Shown: positions 38,185 to 47,897 of the stretch, one piece after another | Position numbering within the stretch: the first letter of the stretch is position 1 | How the letters are laid out: each line of letters starts with the position of its first letter | NCBI GenBank assembly: GCA_016744065.1 | Contig: JADGFA010000012.1 | Span: forward strand, 1-64,000 | From: Gammaproteobacteria bacterium | GTDB lineage: Bacteria > Pseudomonadota > Gammaproteobacteria > SZUA-229 | Reading direction: 5' to 3' | Length of the DNA stretch: 64,000 bases | Notes under the pieces: generated by a model | What the model was told of the DNA's origin: nothing | The model's database searches: none | The model's input: only the letters and a program-made list of their open reading frames with translations | Program-made: the position numbers and the translations under genes

Positions 38185-38616
38185 AAAAGAGAAGATAACT
38201 TAAAGTTATAATAATCGGACTGCATTATACGTAAATCTCAGCTTCAATAATAGATTATCTATAAAGAACTAACGTTATCACTCAGCCATTAACGATTTAG
38301 ACCCACCTCCTCACTCTCCTTAAGCCAGGCTACCCGGCTGGTTTTCTAGCATATTCTTTATTAGATAAAGAGTCATCTACCTGCACTTATTCCACAAATT
38401 CTATTTTATTAAAATCAGCCCTATAAATATCATTGACTTATTTTAAACACATACTTTCCTTAAAAATAAGATTCTGCTCACTCCTGCATAATAATCCACT
38501 GAAATCTGACGATTAAAGCCTGATAAATAGTTCATATAAATCTGGCTTTATAGATAAAATCTTTGTAAATTGATTGCACCTTACACATACAACAAAGCGA
38601 TACTAAAGGTCTACTT
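38185..38616. other. 430-bp intergenic region between divergent transporter genes
   Basis: No coding ORF is seen. The stretch must contain promoters for the ABC gene (minus) and the RND operon (plus), but no consensus pair is clear. A weak GC-rich hairpin (AGCC ... GGCT, 38323-38338) followed by GTTTTC lies inside. Confidence 0.4.
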
Positions 38617-39666
38617 TTGAATTTTCACACACCTATATTATTTACTCGACTACTGTGGCTTATCTGCACAATCATACTCACCGCCTGCAGTAACGACTCC
38701 TCACCTGGAAACACCCCACACAAAGCAGGTGAACACCTTATAGAAACGGTATTTGCCCGTCATCAGACTATTGCGATTAAACAAACAATTACAGGCACTC
38801 TACAGGCCATACGAACAGTGCGAATTATCAATCAAGTTCCTGGCTTATTAACAGCTTTACCTGTTTATCCAGGCGATACTGTAAAACAGGGACAAATATT
38901 AGTTCAACTGGAAGACAGCTTACTCAATGCTGAAGTACAAAAAGCACAGGCAACACGAAATCAGGCAAAAGTAGATTACCAACGCCTGAAAGACCTGACA
39001 CCACGTAAGCTGGCATCAGAAAGTGAAGTCGCTCAGGCACAAACCCTCAATGACATAGCGATTGCTGATTTACATTTAAAACAGACTGAACTATCACATA
39101 GCCTAATTAAAGCACCTATAGCGGGTATAATTTCAGAACGTCTGTCAGAGCCCGGTGATGTCATTCCTTTACATAGCCACCTCCTCAGCCTGATAGATAC
39201 CACTAGCCTGAAAGCTGAAATAAGTTTAAGCGAATTACTCCTGCCTTTGGTAAAAGTTGGTAATCAGGTTGATATCACCATTGATGCATTAGGCGATAAA
39301 ATTTTTAATGGAAAAATAAACCGCATTTATCCCGTTATTAATAAAGATACCCGTCGAGGCACTATTGAAGTCATTCTAAATCCGGTACCTGATGGCGCTA
39401 TTGCAGGGCAATTCTGTCGAGTCAGTATTCATACTATGAGCAAATCGCGTTTAATGATTTCTTATGATACAGTTCGCCACGACAAACAGGGTGCATACGT
39501 TTTTGCATTTAACAAAAATAAAGCTCAACGTATCAATATCACGACGGGCATTCAACAGAATGAATTAATTGAAGTGCTTGATGGCCTGACTGATGGACAA
39601 CAAATCATCAGCAAAGGATTTTTAGGGTTAAAAGACAATATGCAAGTAAAACTTATTTCTCAGTAG
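38617..39666 (+). CDS. RND efflux periplasmic adaptor lipoprotein
   Basis: 349 aa from TTG 38617 with AAAGG six bases upstream. Signal peptide with lipobox ILTAC, acylated Cys at residue 24. Then the membrane fusion fold: HQTIAIKQTITGTLQA, lipoyl segment VYPGDTVKQGQILVQLED, a coiled-coil hairpin (about 105-145), and RLSEPGDVIPLHS. It would link the inner-membrane RND pump to an outer-membrane channel, whose gene is not in the window. Confidence 0.93.
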   Translation: MNFHTPILFTRLLWLICTIILTACSNDSSPGNTPHKAGEHLIETVFARHQTIAIKQTITGTLQAIRTVRIINQVPGLLTALPVYPGDTVKQGQILVQLEDSLLNAEVQKAQATRNQAKVDYQRLKDLTPRKLASESEVAQAQTLNDIAIADLHLKQTELSHSLIKAPIAGIISERLSEPGDVIPLHSHLLSLIDTTSLKAEISLSELLLPLVKVGNQVDITIDALGDKIFNGKINRIYPVINKDTRRGTIEVILNPVPDGAIAGQFCRVSIHTMSKSRLMISYDTVRHDKQGAYVFAFNKNKAQRINITTGIQQNELIEVLDGLTDGQQIISKGFLGLKDNMQVKLISQ

Positions 39667-39754
39667 ATACTTCTTATGTATGCACTGAATACTATACCTG
39701 GCGAAAAAAAACATTTAAATACGATCCTATATCTAGCAGGTTTAATATAAAACT

Positions 39755-42700
39755 ATGAGTAATTTGCAACGTACAGGTGGCCTTGCTAACTGGTCAATTA
39801 AACGACCGGTTGCTGTCATTATGCTTTCGCTTACCGTACTAGTTATTGGCCTGTTTTCATTTAATCAATTAAATATCAACTTGCTACCTGATATTATTTA
39901 TCCAAATGTAAACATACGCATTATCGAACCCGGCACACCTGCAAAGGTAATGGAAGATAAATTCACCCGTCAGCTGGAAGAACAACTGGCTATTACTGAA
40001 GATGCAATACGGGTACAGTCCGATACATCTGAAGGGCGTAGCGCCATTAACCTGGTTTTTCCTTATGGTACTGATATAGATCGGGCACTACAGGATGCCA
40101 GTACACGCCTTGATCGGGCTAAGCGCTTTTTGCCCCAAACAGAAGAGCCGCCTATTATTTATAAACGCGATCCTTCACAGTTACCTGTAATGGAACTTGT
40201 TGTCAGTTCTTCAACACGAAGTTCAGTTGAATTACGTAGCTGGGTTGATTATGAATTTTCAAAATGGTTTTTAAATGTTGAAGGTGTCGCATCAACTGAA
40301 GTAGGTGGCGGCCTGATTCGTGAAATACAGGTTATTATTGATCAGGAAAAATTAGCCGCTGCCGGGTATAAAATAGCAGATATAAAAACGCTTTTACAAC
40401 AGGAAAATCAGGATATTTCCAGCGGTATTCTCTATATGAATACGCATAAATTAAGTGCTCGCACAGAAGGACGGTTTGATTCTGTAGAATCAATTAAAAA
40501 TCTGCCCCTGACTAAACAGCCTCAGGAAAACAGCATACAAAGTAATAGCAGACAAAATCTGGTATTACATGATATTGCACAAATCATCGATACACATCAG
40601 GATGAAGAATTACGTATTCGTTTAAATAAACAGCCCGGTATTAAACTCACTATTCAAAAACAGCCTGATGCTAATACCATTGACGTGGCCCAGCGACTGC
40701 ATCAACAAATAAGCTGGTTTAAATCACAGGGCTTACTACCTGAAGATATAAAAATCGAAACAGTGGACGACCAGTCAGTTTATGTAAAACATGCATTAAA
40801 CAATGCCAGTTATGCGGCTATTAGTGGTGCCTTACTGGCGATGTTAGTTGTTTATATTTTTTTAAGAGATATTCGTCGTACGTTGATTGTTGCCAGTGCA
40901 ATTCCGCTGGCCATTTTTATTACTTTTCTAATTATGAGCCTGAATGATATTAGTTTAAATATCATGTCACTGGGCGGGCTAGCACTGGGGATTGGGCTAC
41001 TGGTTGATAATACAATAGTCATGCTTGAAAATATTTCACGACATCAGATGCTAGGAGAAAGCCCAAACGTAGCAGCATCTAATGCGGCAGCAGAAGTCAC
41101 CAGTGCCATCACAGCATCCACCACAACAAATCTGGTTGCAGTACTGCCCTTCCTGTTTATAGGTGGTTTAATTGGCCTGTTATTTAGTGAATTAATTATT
41201 ACCCTGAGCGCAGCAATCATTGCATCACTCATAGTCGCGCTAACTTTAATTCCCGCATTAGGCGCTAAAACACGTTCACCCGCAAACACCAGTAATAAAG
41301 GGCTGTTTCACTCTTTGCAACAACACTATAAAAACACACTAACAGTAGCACTGTCCCATACAGCGTTAATACTCTGTCTGTTTATTGGCGCATTAATTTT
41401 TAGCTCATATCAACTATTAAATGCAAAAAACAGTTTCTTTCCTACCATGGATGAAGGAAAAATATCCATCAGCATTAGCACTGAGCCTGGCACTCGACTA
41501 GATGAATTTGATAAAACCCTGCAACTTATTGAAACACTTATTCTTCAACAGACTGAAGTGAGTACTGTTTTTGTTAGCTCCGGCGGTTATGTATTTGGTC
41601 GTTCACAATTTCAACGCAGTAATCGGGGTTCAATTTCAGTTCAGCTTAAATCACTATCTGAGCGAAACAATATAAGCAGTACAGACTGGATTAAAAAATT
41701 AGACCAGAAAATTAACAATTTACAACTTGCCGGATACAAGGTTCGCATGAGAGTAAAGGGTATACGTGGCATACGTACCAACCATGGTGATGATGATTTT
41801 AGTCTGCGCATACAGGGGCCAGAAATTGAAACACTTGCCCGGATCGGTGAGAGCATTATTGAAAAAATAAGCACAATTCCTGAGTTAAAAAACCTGAGCC
41901 ACAGTTATGAAGAGCAAAACAATGAACTGGTTATTAAAATTAACAGGCAACGCGCAGCAGATTTAAATATCAGCACAGAAGAAATAGGCTTTGCACTGCA
42001 GCTTGCTCTCGATGGGCAGATTGCCACCGAATACCTTGACGATGACAGAGAATATAACATTCGCATACGCTTACAGAGAAAAAAGATAAAAGAGATACAG
42101 GATATTAAAAATATTATTATCTCATTACAACAGGGTGAGGCTATTCGTTTGTTTGATGTTGCCAGTATCCGTATTTTACCTGCTCCCAGTGTTATTAAGC
42201 GCGACAACCAGTTACGCATAAATGAAATTTCAGCCTCCCTTGATTCAGGTGCAGATTATGAAAAAGTCCTTAAAGATGTGTTTAATATTATTAATAAAAC
42301 ACCCTTACCTGATGGATACATCATATATGACGGTGGCACACTGGACACATTAAAAGAAAGTAGCTCAGCCAGTTATATTCTATTAGCATTAGCCGTATTT
42401 CTGGTATTTGTTGTTATGACAGTTCAGTATGAATCCCTTACCAACCCGGTCATTATTATATTAGGTGTGCCTTTTACTCTTATTGGCGTTTATCTGGCAA
42501 TTGAAATTGCTTTGAGTAACCAGCTAAGTATGCCGGCCAGGTTAGGGATTATTATGCTTGCAGGTATCGTGGTTAATAATGCCATTGTGCTTGTTGAACA
42601 AATTGAAATATGCCGTCAGCAGGGTATAGACAAAATAAGCGCCGTTTTAGAAGCCTCTGCCTTACGCCTACGCCCTATTCTTATGACAAGCCTGACCAGT

Positions 42701-42865
42701 GTATTTGGTATGCTACCGCTCGCTCTTGGGTTAAATGAAGGTTCTGAAATGCTAAGGCCTCTGGCAACTGTTGTTGTCTTTGGCCTGTCATTTTCATTGC
42801 TCGTCTCATTATTAATTATTCCCATGCTTTATTTGCTTTTTCATAAAAAGGAAACATTAGTTTGA
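39755..42865 (+). CDS. RND efflux permease, 1036 aa
   Basis: Inner-membrane proton-driven pump of the HAE/AcrB superfamily: twelve membrane segments and two large periplasmic loops. In TM4 the usual Asp-Asp pair is LVDNTIVMLENI, a single Asp followed by Asn. TM10 reads GIVVNNAIVLVEQIE. Loop residues (about 570-870) form the drug-binding porter domain. The gene is 88 bases after the adaptor and its stop overlaps the next gene's start. Substrate unknown. Confidence 0.93.
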   Translation: MSNLQRTGGLANWSIKRPVAVIMLSLTVLVIGLFSFNQLNINLLPDIIYPNVNIRIIEPGTPAKVMEDKFTRQLEEQLAITEDAIRVQSDTSEGRSAINLVFPYGTDIDRALQDASTRLDRAKRFLPQTEEPPIIYKRDPSQLPVMELVVSSSTRSSVELRSWVDYEFSKWFLNVEGVASTEVGGGLIREIQVIIDQEKLAAAGYKIADIKTLLQQENQDISSGILYMNTHKLSARTEGRFDSVESIKNLPLTKQPQENSIQSNSRQNLVLHDIAQIIDTHQDEELRIRLNKQPGIKLTIQKQPDANTIDVAQRLHQQISWFKSQGLLPEDIKIETVDDQSVYVKHALNNASYAAISGALLAMLVVYIFLRDIRRTLIVASAIPLAIFITFLIMSLNDISLNIMSLGGLALGIGLLVDNTIVMLENISRHQMLGESPNVAASNAAAEVTSAITASTTTNLVAVLPFLFIGGLIGLLFSELIITLSAAIIASLIVALTLIPALGAKTRSPANTSNKGLFHSLQQHYKNTLTVALSHTALILCLFIGALIFSSYQLLNAKNSFFPTMDEGKISISISTEPGTRLDEFDKTLQLIETLILQQTEVSTVFVSSGGYVFGRSQFQRSNRGSISVQLKSLSERNNISSTDWIKKLDQKINNLQLAGYKVRMRVKGIRGIRTNHGDDDFSLRIQGPEIETLARIGESIIEKISTIPELKNLSHSYEEQNNELVIKINRQRAADLNISTEEIGFALQLALDGQIATEYLDDDREYNIRIRLQRKKIKEIQDIKNIIISLQQGEAIRLFDVASIRILPAPSVIKRDNQLRINEISASLDSGADYEKVLKDVFNIINKTPLPDGYIIYDGGTLDTLKESSSASYILLALAVFLVFVVMTVQYESLTNPVIIILGVPFTLIGVYLAIEIALSNQLSMPARLGIIMLAGIVVNNAIVLVEQIEICRQQGIDKISAVLEASALRLRPILMTSLTSVFGMLPLALGLNEGSEMLRPLATVVVFGLSFSLLVSLLIIPMLYLLFHKKETLV

Positions 42866-43599
42866 GTAAATGGTACGCTCAGGATGCCTATACAGAATTA
42901 GCCGATAATGAAGTCCACATTTGGCTCAATTATTTAAATGTGCATGAAGCGAGGATAAAACACTTATACCCTCTCCTGTCTGATATAGAAAAAGAGCGAA
43001 GTGAACGCTTTAAATTTTATAAACATCGCAAAGCTTTTATAGCCTCTCATGGCTTTATGCACAGTGTACTCGAAAATTATATTGATACTTCTGCCAGTGA
43101 AATAGATTTTTCCCACTCTGATCATGGAAAACCGTCACTTATTGAAAAACAAAACCCCGAGAATATTCAGTTTAATTTAAGTCATTCAAACAATATTGCC
43201 ATTCTCGCTGTCTGTAAACAGCACCCATTAGGTATAGACATTGAGTTTGCAGAAAAAAAACTCGACTGGAAGGGAATTAGTAAACGCTTTTTTACACCTG
43301 ATGAACAGACAAATTTCTTTAGTTTGTCCGAAGAAGCACAAAAAGATGCTTTTTTTCAGATCTGGACTCGAAAAGAAGCGCATATGAAAGTAACAGGCCA
43401 GGGGCTATCTCTTGCACCCACTCAGTTTGAAGTCACTGTACCGCCTGCCGCTGCTGAATTTATTGGTAATATAAAAAGTAAAGATAATAATTTTTATAAA
43501 ATGCAGGATATAATATTACCTGATATGTTCAAAAACTACTTTTCCTGCCTGTCGGCCAGTTTTGATTTTAAAAAAACAACCCAGTTTATTCATTCTTAA
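42862..43599 (+). CDS. Sfp-type 4'-phosphopantetheinyl transferase
   Basis: 245 aa. Start TTG at 42862 overlaps the RND stop (TTGA). HPLGIDIEFAEKK has the Mg-binding Asp-x-Glu of the family and FQIWTRKEAHMKVTGQGLS the WxxKEA segment (Lys, Glu). It transfers the phosphopantetheine arm of CoA to carrier domains, typically of polyketide or peptide synthases. None is in the window. Its coupling to an efflux pump suggests a specialised metabolite exporter system; this is inference. Confidence 0.93.
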   Translation: MSKWYAQDAYTELADNEVHIWLNYLNVHEARIKHLYPLLSDIEKERSERFKFYKHRKAFIASHGFMHSVLENYIDTSASEIDFSHSDHGKPSLIEKQNPENIQFNLSHSNNIAILAVCKQHPLGIDIEFAEKKLDWKGISKRFFTPDEQTNFFSLSEEAQKDAFFQIWTRKEAHMKVTGQGLSLAPTQFEVTVPPAAAEFIGNIKSKDNNFYKMQDIILPDMFKNYFSCLSASFDFKKTTQFIHS

Positions 43600-43673
43600 A
43601 TCATTTAAGCTGATAACCTGAAACAATCAGGACAGTTACCCTGAAAATAAACCTGCCGCTTAGTTTAAGCTTT

Positions 43674-43836
43674 TCAAAAAAAGTAAGAAAATAATAACCA
43701 GACAATCAAGGTAACGATAGTAAACGCCCAATATCTTTCCTGCTTTTCTTTTGTTTCTTCTTTTTTTACCTGCTTATGAATTTTTTTTAATACACACTCG
43801 CTATAATGTATTTAATGTTTTTTCCAGCTTATCCAT
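43674..43836 (-). pseudogene. possible frameshifted small tail-anchored protein
   Basis: Just downstream of the PP2C stop, same strand. A frame from ATG 43836 (MDKLEKTLNTL) stops at TAG after 11 codons. The +1 frame continues SECVLKKIHKQVKKEETKEK and a C-terminal membrane segment (FTIVTLIVWLLFSYFF), ending at TGA 43674. No ATG, GTG or TTG opens the second frame. A +1 shift near the TAG would join them into about 53 codons. Alternatives are an indel-broken gene or translation from a rare start. Confidence 0.35.
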
Positions 43837-43848
43837 GCCATTCACACC

Positions 43849-44643
43849 TCAAATAGAAGCTTCGGACTTAACCAGAACAACGGATATATTATCAATACCC
43901 CCATTATCATTAGCTTTGGTAATTAATTCATCTACCGTATTTTCTAATAAATCATTTTTTTCTAATACATGTTGAATCTGTGCATCAGATACACAATTAG
44001 TTAACCCATCGGAGCACAATAAATAATGGGTACCTGGATTAAAACTAAAACGATTTACCTGAACATCAGGTTTACTGGTCAAGCCTATCGCCTGACTAAT
44101 CATATGATGCATGGGCATAGTTTCAAATTCATGCTGGTTAATTTTCCCTTCATTTAATAATTTTTGCAATACAGTGTGATCTTCTGTAATTTGCACCAGT
44201 TTTTTCTGACTGAAAGAGTAACACCTTGAATCACCTAAATAACCAATAACCAGTTCATTTTTATGTATTAACATCGCAACAATTGTTGTTGCCATATTAT
44301 CGACATTATCCTGTTGCTTCTGTTGTTCGATTATATAATGATTTGCCCCTGCAATAGCATGTTGCAAAGTTAATTCCAGCCAGTCAACTCCATACCCACC
44401 ACCACTATGCGCCTGTAATACAGCTTTAGCCACATACTCATACATAGTGTCCACCGCAAGTTTACTGGCAATCTCACCACCCTTATGACCACCAACACCA
44501 TCAGCGACCTGCAAAAGAATCACATCACTATGCCTGAATTCAGACATTAATATATTATCTTCATTTTGCTTTCGTACCTTTCCTCTGTCGGTACCTCCAG
44601 CATAAGTGATTGATATATTTTTATCCGTCATAATAAATTCCAT
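43849..44643 (-). CDS. PP2C-type Ser/Thr protein phosphatase
   Basis: 264 aa, the full PP2C motif set: GKVRKQNEDNIL, VADGVGGHKGGE (metal Asp, Gly), GYLGDSRCY, EDHTVLQ, LLCSDGLTNCVSD and DNGGIDNISVVLV. It removes phosphate from Ser/Thr using two Mn or Mg ions. It follows the Ser/Thr kinase by 33 bases, giving a matched kinase-phosphatase operon. Start at 44643; an ATG four codons in is an alternative. Confidence 0.95.
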   Translation of the reverse strand: MEFIMTDKNISITYAGGTDRGKVRKQNEDNILMSEFRHSDVILLQVADGVGGHKGGEIASKLAVDTMYEYVAKAVLQAHSGGGYGVDWLELTLQHAIAGANHYIIEQQKQQDNVDNMATTIVAMLIHKNELVIGYLGDSRCYSFSQKKLVQITEDHTVLQKLLNEGKINQHEFETMPMHHMISQAIGLTSKPDVQVNRFSFNPGTHYLLCSDGLTNCVSDAQIQHVLEKNDLLENTVDELITKANDNGGIDNISVVLVKSEASI

Positions 44644-44676
44644 TAAAAAATTAACGCCTCACATCACCCGTTATTT

Positions 44677-47043
44677 TTATGGTTGACCTCTTTTTAACGC
44701 TTCTGCCATTTCAGCACCATTAAGATAACGCTTAGCCGCTTTCTTTTGCAGCGCTTTATTTGTTATACGGGTTGCACTGGCAGGCAGTTCAGGTCTTATA
44801 TCTCTAATTGACTTATGTTTTTCATTAGTAATTTTATATGCCAGGTTACCAAGACTATCCGCATCAAAAGGCAAGCGACCTGTTAATAACTGATACATAC
44901 TCACACCCAATGAATATATATCAGCATGGCCATCTACATGTGAGCCTGTCATTTGCTCTGGCGCCATATACGAAGGACTTCCCATAAAACTTCCGGTACG
45001 GGTTTTTACAGAATCTGTAATACGAGCAATACCGAAGTCTGTTATTTTAATTTTTTTATCTTTCGGGTTATACATAATATTTCCAGGTTTTATATCCCTG
45101 TGAACTATGTTCTGTTTATGCGCATAATCCAGCGTATCTGCCACCACCTGTAATATGCGATAAACTTCATGCATCGGCAACAACTTGTTTTTTTGAGTAA
45201 ACTCAGAAAGCGGGACACCTTCTACATAATCCATAGCAATAAAAGCAAAACCCTCTTCTTCCCCTACATCGTAAACCGTAACTATATTATTATGCGACAA
45301 ACGTCCCGCCGCCTCTGCTTCACGGAAAAATCGAGACTTTACTGTTTTTAATTCTGTTTCATTAAACTGGGTATAATCAAGTGTTTTAATTGCCACTTTT
45401 CTATTTATTTTTGGATCTTTACCTAAATAGACCACCCCCATAGCACCGCGGCCCAACTCCTTTTCAATTTTATAACGACCAAATTCAGGCATTTCCATAT
45501 CGGGCATAACCAGTGTTTTCTGAGCCTGCGCAGGTGATAATATTTCAGTACGTGTTTGTGAAAAGCCACTAATCGATTTAAGCCGCTTATCAATATCTTT
45601 ATATTTTTTTTGACGAACATTTATTTCTGAATAGATTTGCAGAGCTCTATCATATTGTCGTTTACGCTCAAAACTTAGACCTATTTCATATAAATCAGAC
45701 AATACATCTTCATTACCCTGGCATTTCAGTAAACTGGTAATAGCCGTTTCATAATCACCTTTTTCATACTGATAATGGCCTAACTGAAACCATGCATCCG
45801 TTTGCTTTTGTGAAAGTTTTTCTAAAAAATTTTGCCCCGACAAATAAGCATAAACCAGAATTTGACCTAGCAATATAAATAACAACAAGTTAATTGTTGG
45901 CCACCAGATTCCTTGCAATATTAATAATACGGGCTGAACCGAAACGATGCCTAATATAATAAAAGCACCTAAAAATAATCCACTTGTTTTTGATAGTAAA
46001 GGCAGCACCCATAATAAATAAATAACAATTACACTCATTAATATAGGCAATAACCACCAGCTATATACGGGCGTGTAATAAACTGCACCTGCATTAACGC
46101 TGCTTAATGAGTCGGCTAAAGCCTGTAACTGAAACTCATCCTGGCCAATTAAGATTATTTTATTTCTATAATACGATCTGGATTTTTTTTCCGCCATTTC
46201 CAGCGATAATATTTTTATATTAGTATGTCGATTAGTAAGCTCAGAAAAATAATTAAATACTTTTCCCGATAAACCCGTATTTATTTTAACGGCACCCGCA
46301 CTAACAAAACCTGATTCATTCCAGCTTAATTTTTTATTTTTCTGATATTGACTAAATACAGCCAGGCTTAAGTCAGGTAAGGTAAACAACTGATCTGAAT
46401 CATACCAGATAAGCGATTTTTCACCTGACATCTGATAATCAAAAGGATAAACTCGGTAAGGCAGCTTTGTTCCGGTTTGTCTGAAGTTTTTTGTCTGAGG
46501 CAGGAATAATGAGGGTATATACTGGTACCAGCCATTCTGATAAATTAATGATTCACTGTAAGAAATATTATTTTGATACTGGGGTGAATTGGTATACTGT
46601 GTTAGAAAAATATTCTGATTTTCTAACATCCATGCCAGTTTATTACGCTCCCCTTCTGTTGGTTTCCAGAGGTCAGTCTCTTCTATTAATTTACTATCTC
46701 CAGATTTTTTACTTTTAGCTTTCTTTTCATTCGTTACATCCTGGACATAATCCATTTGAGGAAAATCATCTGTAAGCCAGACAATTTCAGCCGCTTTATA
46801 CTTACGTAATTTACGCAGTAAAAACCTGAACTCTTTAATACCCTGTGGTGTCTGTAATCGAGCTTCATCTAACTGAATAACACGTAAATTTTTTGTTTCT
46901 GCCTGTGCTGGTAACAAATAGCTGGCGAAACGAAACATCTGGGCATCAAGCCAGCGAACGGTGCTATTTTGTGGCGATAATAATGCCAGTAAAAAGCCGA
47001 TTAAAATAAAAACTGAGAAATAGAGCCTTCGATGCTGATTCAA
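44677..47043 (-). CDS. CHASE2-domain receptor Ser/Thr protein kinase
   Basis: 788 aa. TM1 (6-23), an extracytoplasmic CHASE2 sensor (about 35-320, LRVIQLDEARL, KIILIGQDEFQ), three membrane segments (about 325-405), TPR-like helices (about 415-490, AWFQLGHYQYEKGDYETAITSLL) and a Hanks kinase domain from about 520 to the end: LGRGAMGVVYLGKDP, VAIKT, HRDIKPGNIMY, DFGIARI, SPSYMAPEQ. All catalytic residues are present. The sensor's ligand is unknown. PP2C gene follows. Confidence 0.93.
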   Translation of the reverse strand: MNQHRRLYFSVFILIGFLLALLSPQNSTVRWLDAQMFRFASYLLPAQAETKNLRVIQLDEARLQTPQGIKEFRFLLRKLRKYKAAEIVWLTDDFPQMDYVQDVTNEKKAKSKKSGDSKLIEETDLWKPTEGERNKLAWMLENQNIFLTQYTNSPQYQNNISYSESLIYQNGWYQYIPSLFLPQTKNFRQTGTKLPYRVYPFDYQMSGEKSLIWYDSDQLFTLPDLSLAVFSQYQKNKKLSWNESGFVSAGAVKINTGLSGKVFNYFSELTNRHTNIKILSLEMAEKKSRSYYRNKIILIGQDEFQLQALADSLSSVNAGAVYYTPVYSWWLLPILMSVIVIYLLWVLPLLSKTSGLFLGAFIILGIVSVQPVLLILQGIWWPTINLLLFILLGQILVYAYLSGQNFLEKLSQKQTDAWFQLGHYQYEKGDYETAITSLLKCQGNEDVLSDLYEIGLSFERKRQYDRALQIYSEINVRQKKYKDIDKRLKSISGFSQTRTEILSPAQAQKTLVMPDMEMPEFGRYKIEKELGRGAMGVVYLGKDPKINRKVAIKTLDYTQFNETELKTVKSRFFREAEAAGRLSHNNIVTVYDVGEEEGFAFIAMDYVEGVPLSEFTQKNKLLPMHEVYRILQVVADTLDYAHKQNIVHRDIKPGNIMYNPKDKKIKITDFGIARITDSVKTRTGSFMGSPSYMAPEQMTGSHVDGHADIYSLGVSMYQLLTGRLPFDADSLGNLAYKITNEKHKSIRDIRPELPASATRITNKALQKKAAKRYLNGAEMAEALKRGQP

Positions 47044-47165
47044 AATAATCGCTTAATTTAGTTATAAAGAGTAGGCGTTATTTATAACAGATTTAGGGGC
47101 TTTATTGCAAAGAACTGCATAATAATTATTGAATTAATATCAGAAAGCCTAATATACGTGTCCTT

Positions 47166-47897
47166 TTACTTAACAGCTGTTCCCACATCAAGCTGTTCAA
47201 ACCAGTTAAGAAACTTCTGTACATCCTCACCCTTAAATATTCTGCCATGCTGTGGTGCCATATACTCTATATCAAGCTTTCTAACACGATTGATCCAGTC
47301 CTGCTTTGCCGCATTAGATGGCATCCAGCGCTGGTGAAACATCTTCATTTTCCCTGTATGCTCTTCAAAATCATCTACATACATAGAGACCCCGGGAGAC
47401 TCCAGTGCTGCACCTATATCGCCACTCATTAAAATTTTGGCTTCTGCATCGTACACATTGAAGTTACCCGATGAATGAAGGTAATGAGCCGGTATAAACT
47501 GTAATTTCGCATTATTCAGAACAACAGACAAACCCTCGTCTGGAATGGCACTATAACTGATATTATTTAAACCAAAATGACGAATAAAACTTTCCCATAT
47601 CCAGGGCGAGTGAAGACTTGCTTTTGGCAGCGCTTCATCCCACAGGCCTAATGAGGAGATGATATCCGGGTCCTGATGAGATGCAAAAATATCAACCAGA
47701 TGATCTATTTCTGTATGCCTTAATACTGCCGCCAGCATTGATGAAAATATCTCTATGCCTCCGGGATCCATTAAAAATGACCTGTCTCCATCAACCACCA
47801 TATATTGATTGGTATCAATTATTTTGTCTGGTTTATCAGGGTCACGTCCAAAAACAATCCATTGATACTTGCCATTATAAAAAATAGTTGATTTCAT
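47166..47897 (-). CDS. ODP-like diiron metallo-beta-lactamase-fold protein
   Basis: 243 aa. The MBL/flavodiiron diiron site is present: FASHQDPDI (H-x-D-x-D form), HYLHSSGNFNV, SGDIGAA and APQHGRI give the His/Asp ligands. Unlike FprA there is no flavodoxin domain, and the Asp at the usual Glu position matches the oxygen-binding diiron protein (ODP) type known from Treponema denticola chemotaxis. It overlaps the upstream gene by four bases (ATGA), so translation is coupled. An oxygen or redox sensor role is inferred. An AGGAAAGC ribosome site lies inside the upstream gene. Confidence 0.85.
   Translation of the reverse strand: MKSTIFYNGKYQWIVFGRDPDKPDKIIDTNQYMVVDGDRSFLMDPGGIEIFSSMLAAVLRHTEIDHLVDIFASHQDPDIISSLGLWDEALPKASLHSPWIWESFIRHFGLNNISYSAIPDEGLSVVLNNAKLQFIPAHYLHSSGNFNVYDAEAKILMSGDIGAALESPGVSMYVDDFEEHTGKMKMFHQRWMPSNAAKQDWINRVRKLDIEYMAPQHGRIFKGEDVQKFLNWFEQLDVGTAVK

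Noticed and set aside
43751-43975. 74-aa plus-strand ORF
   Set aside because: Mostly antisense to the PP2C gene, whose motifs are clear.
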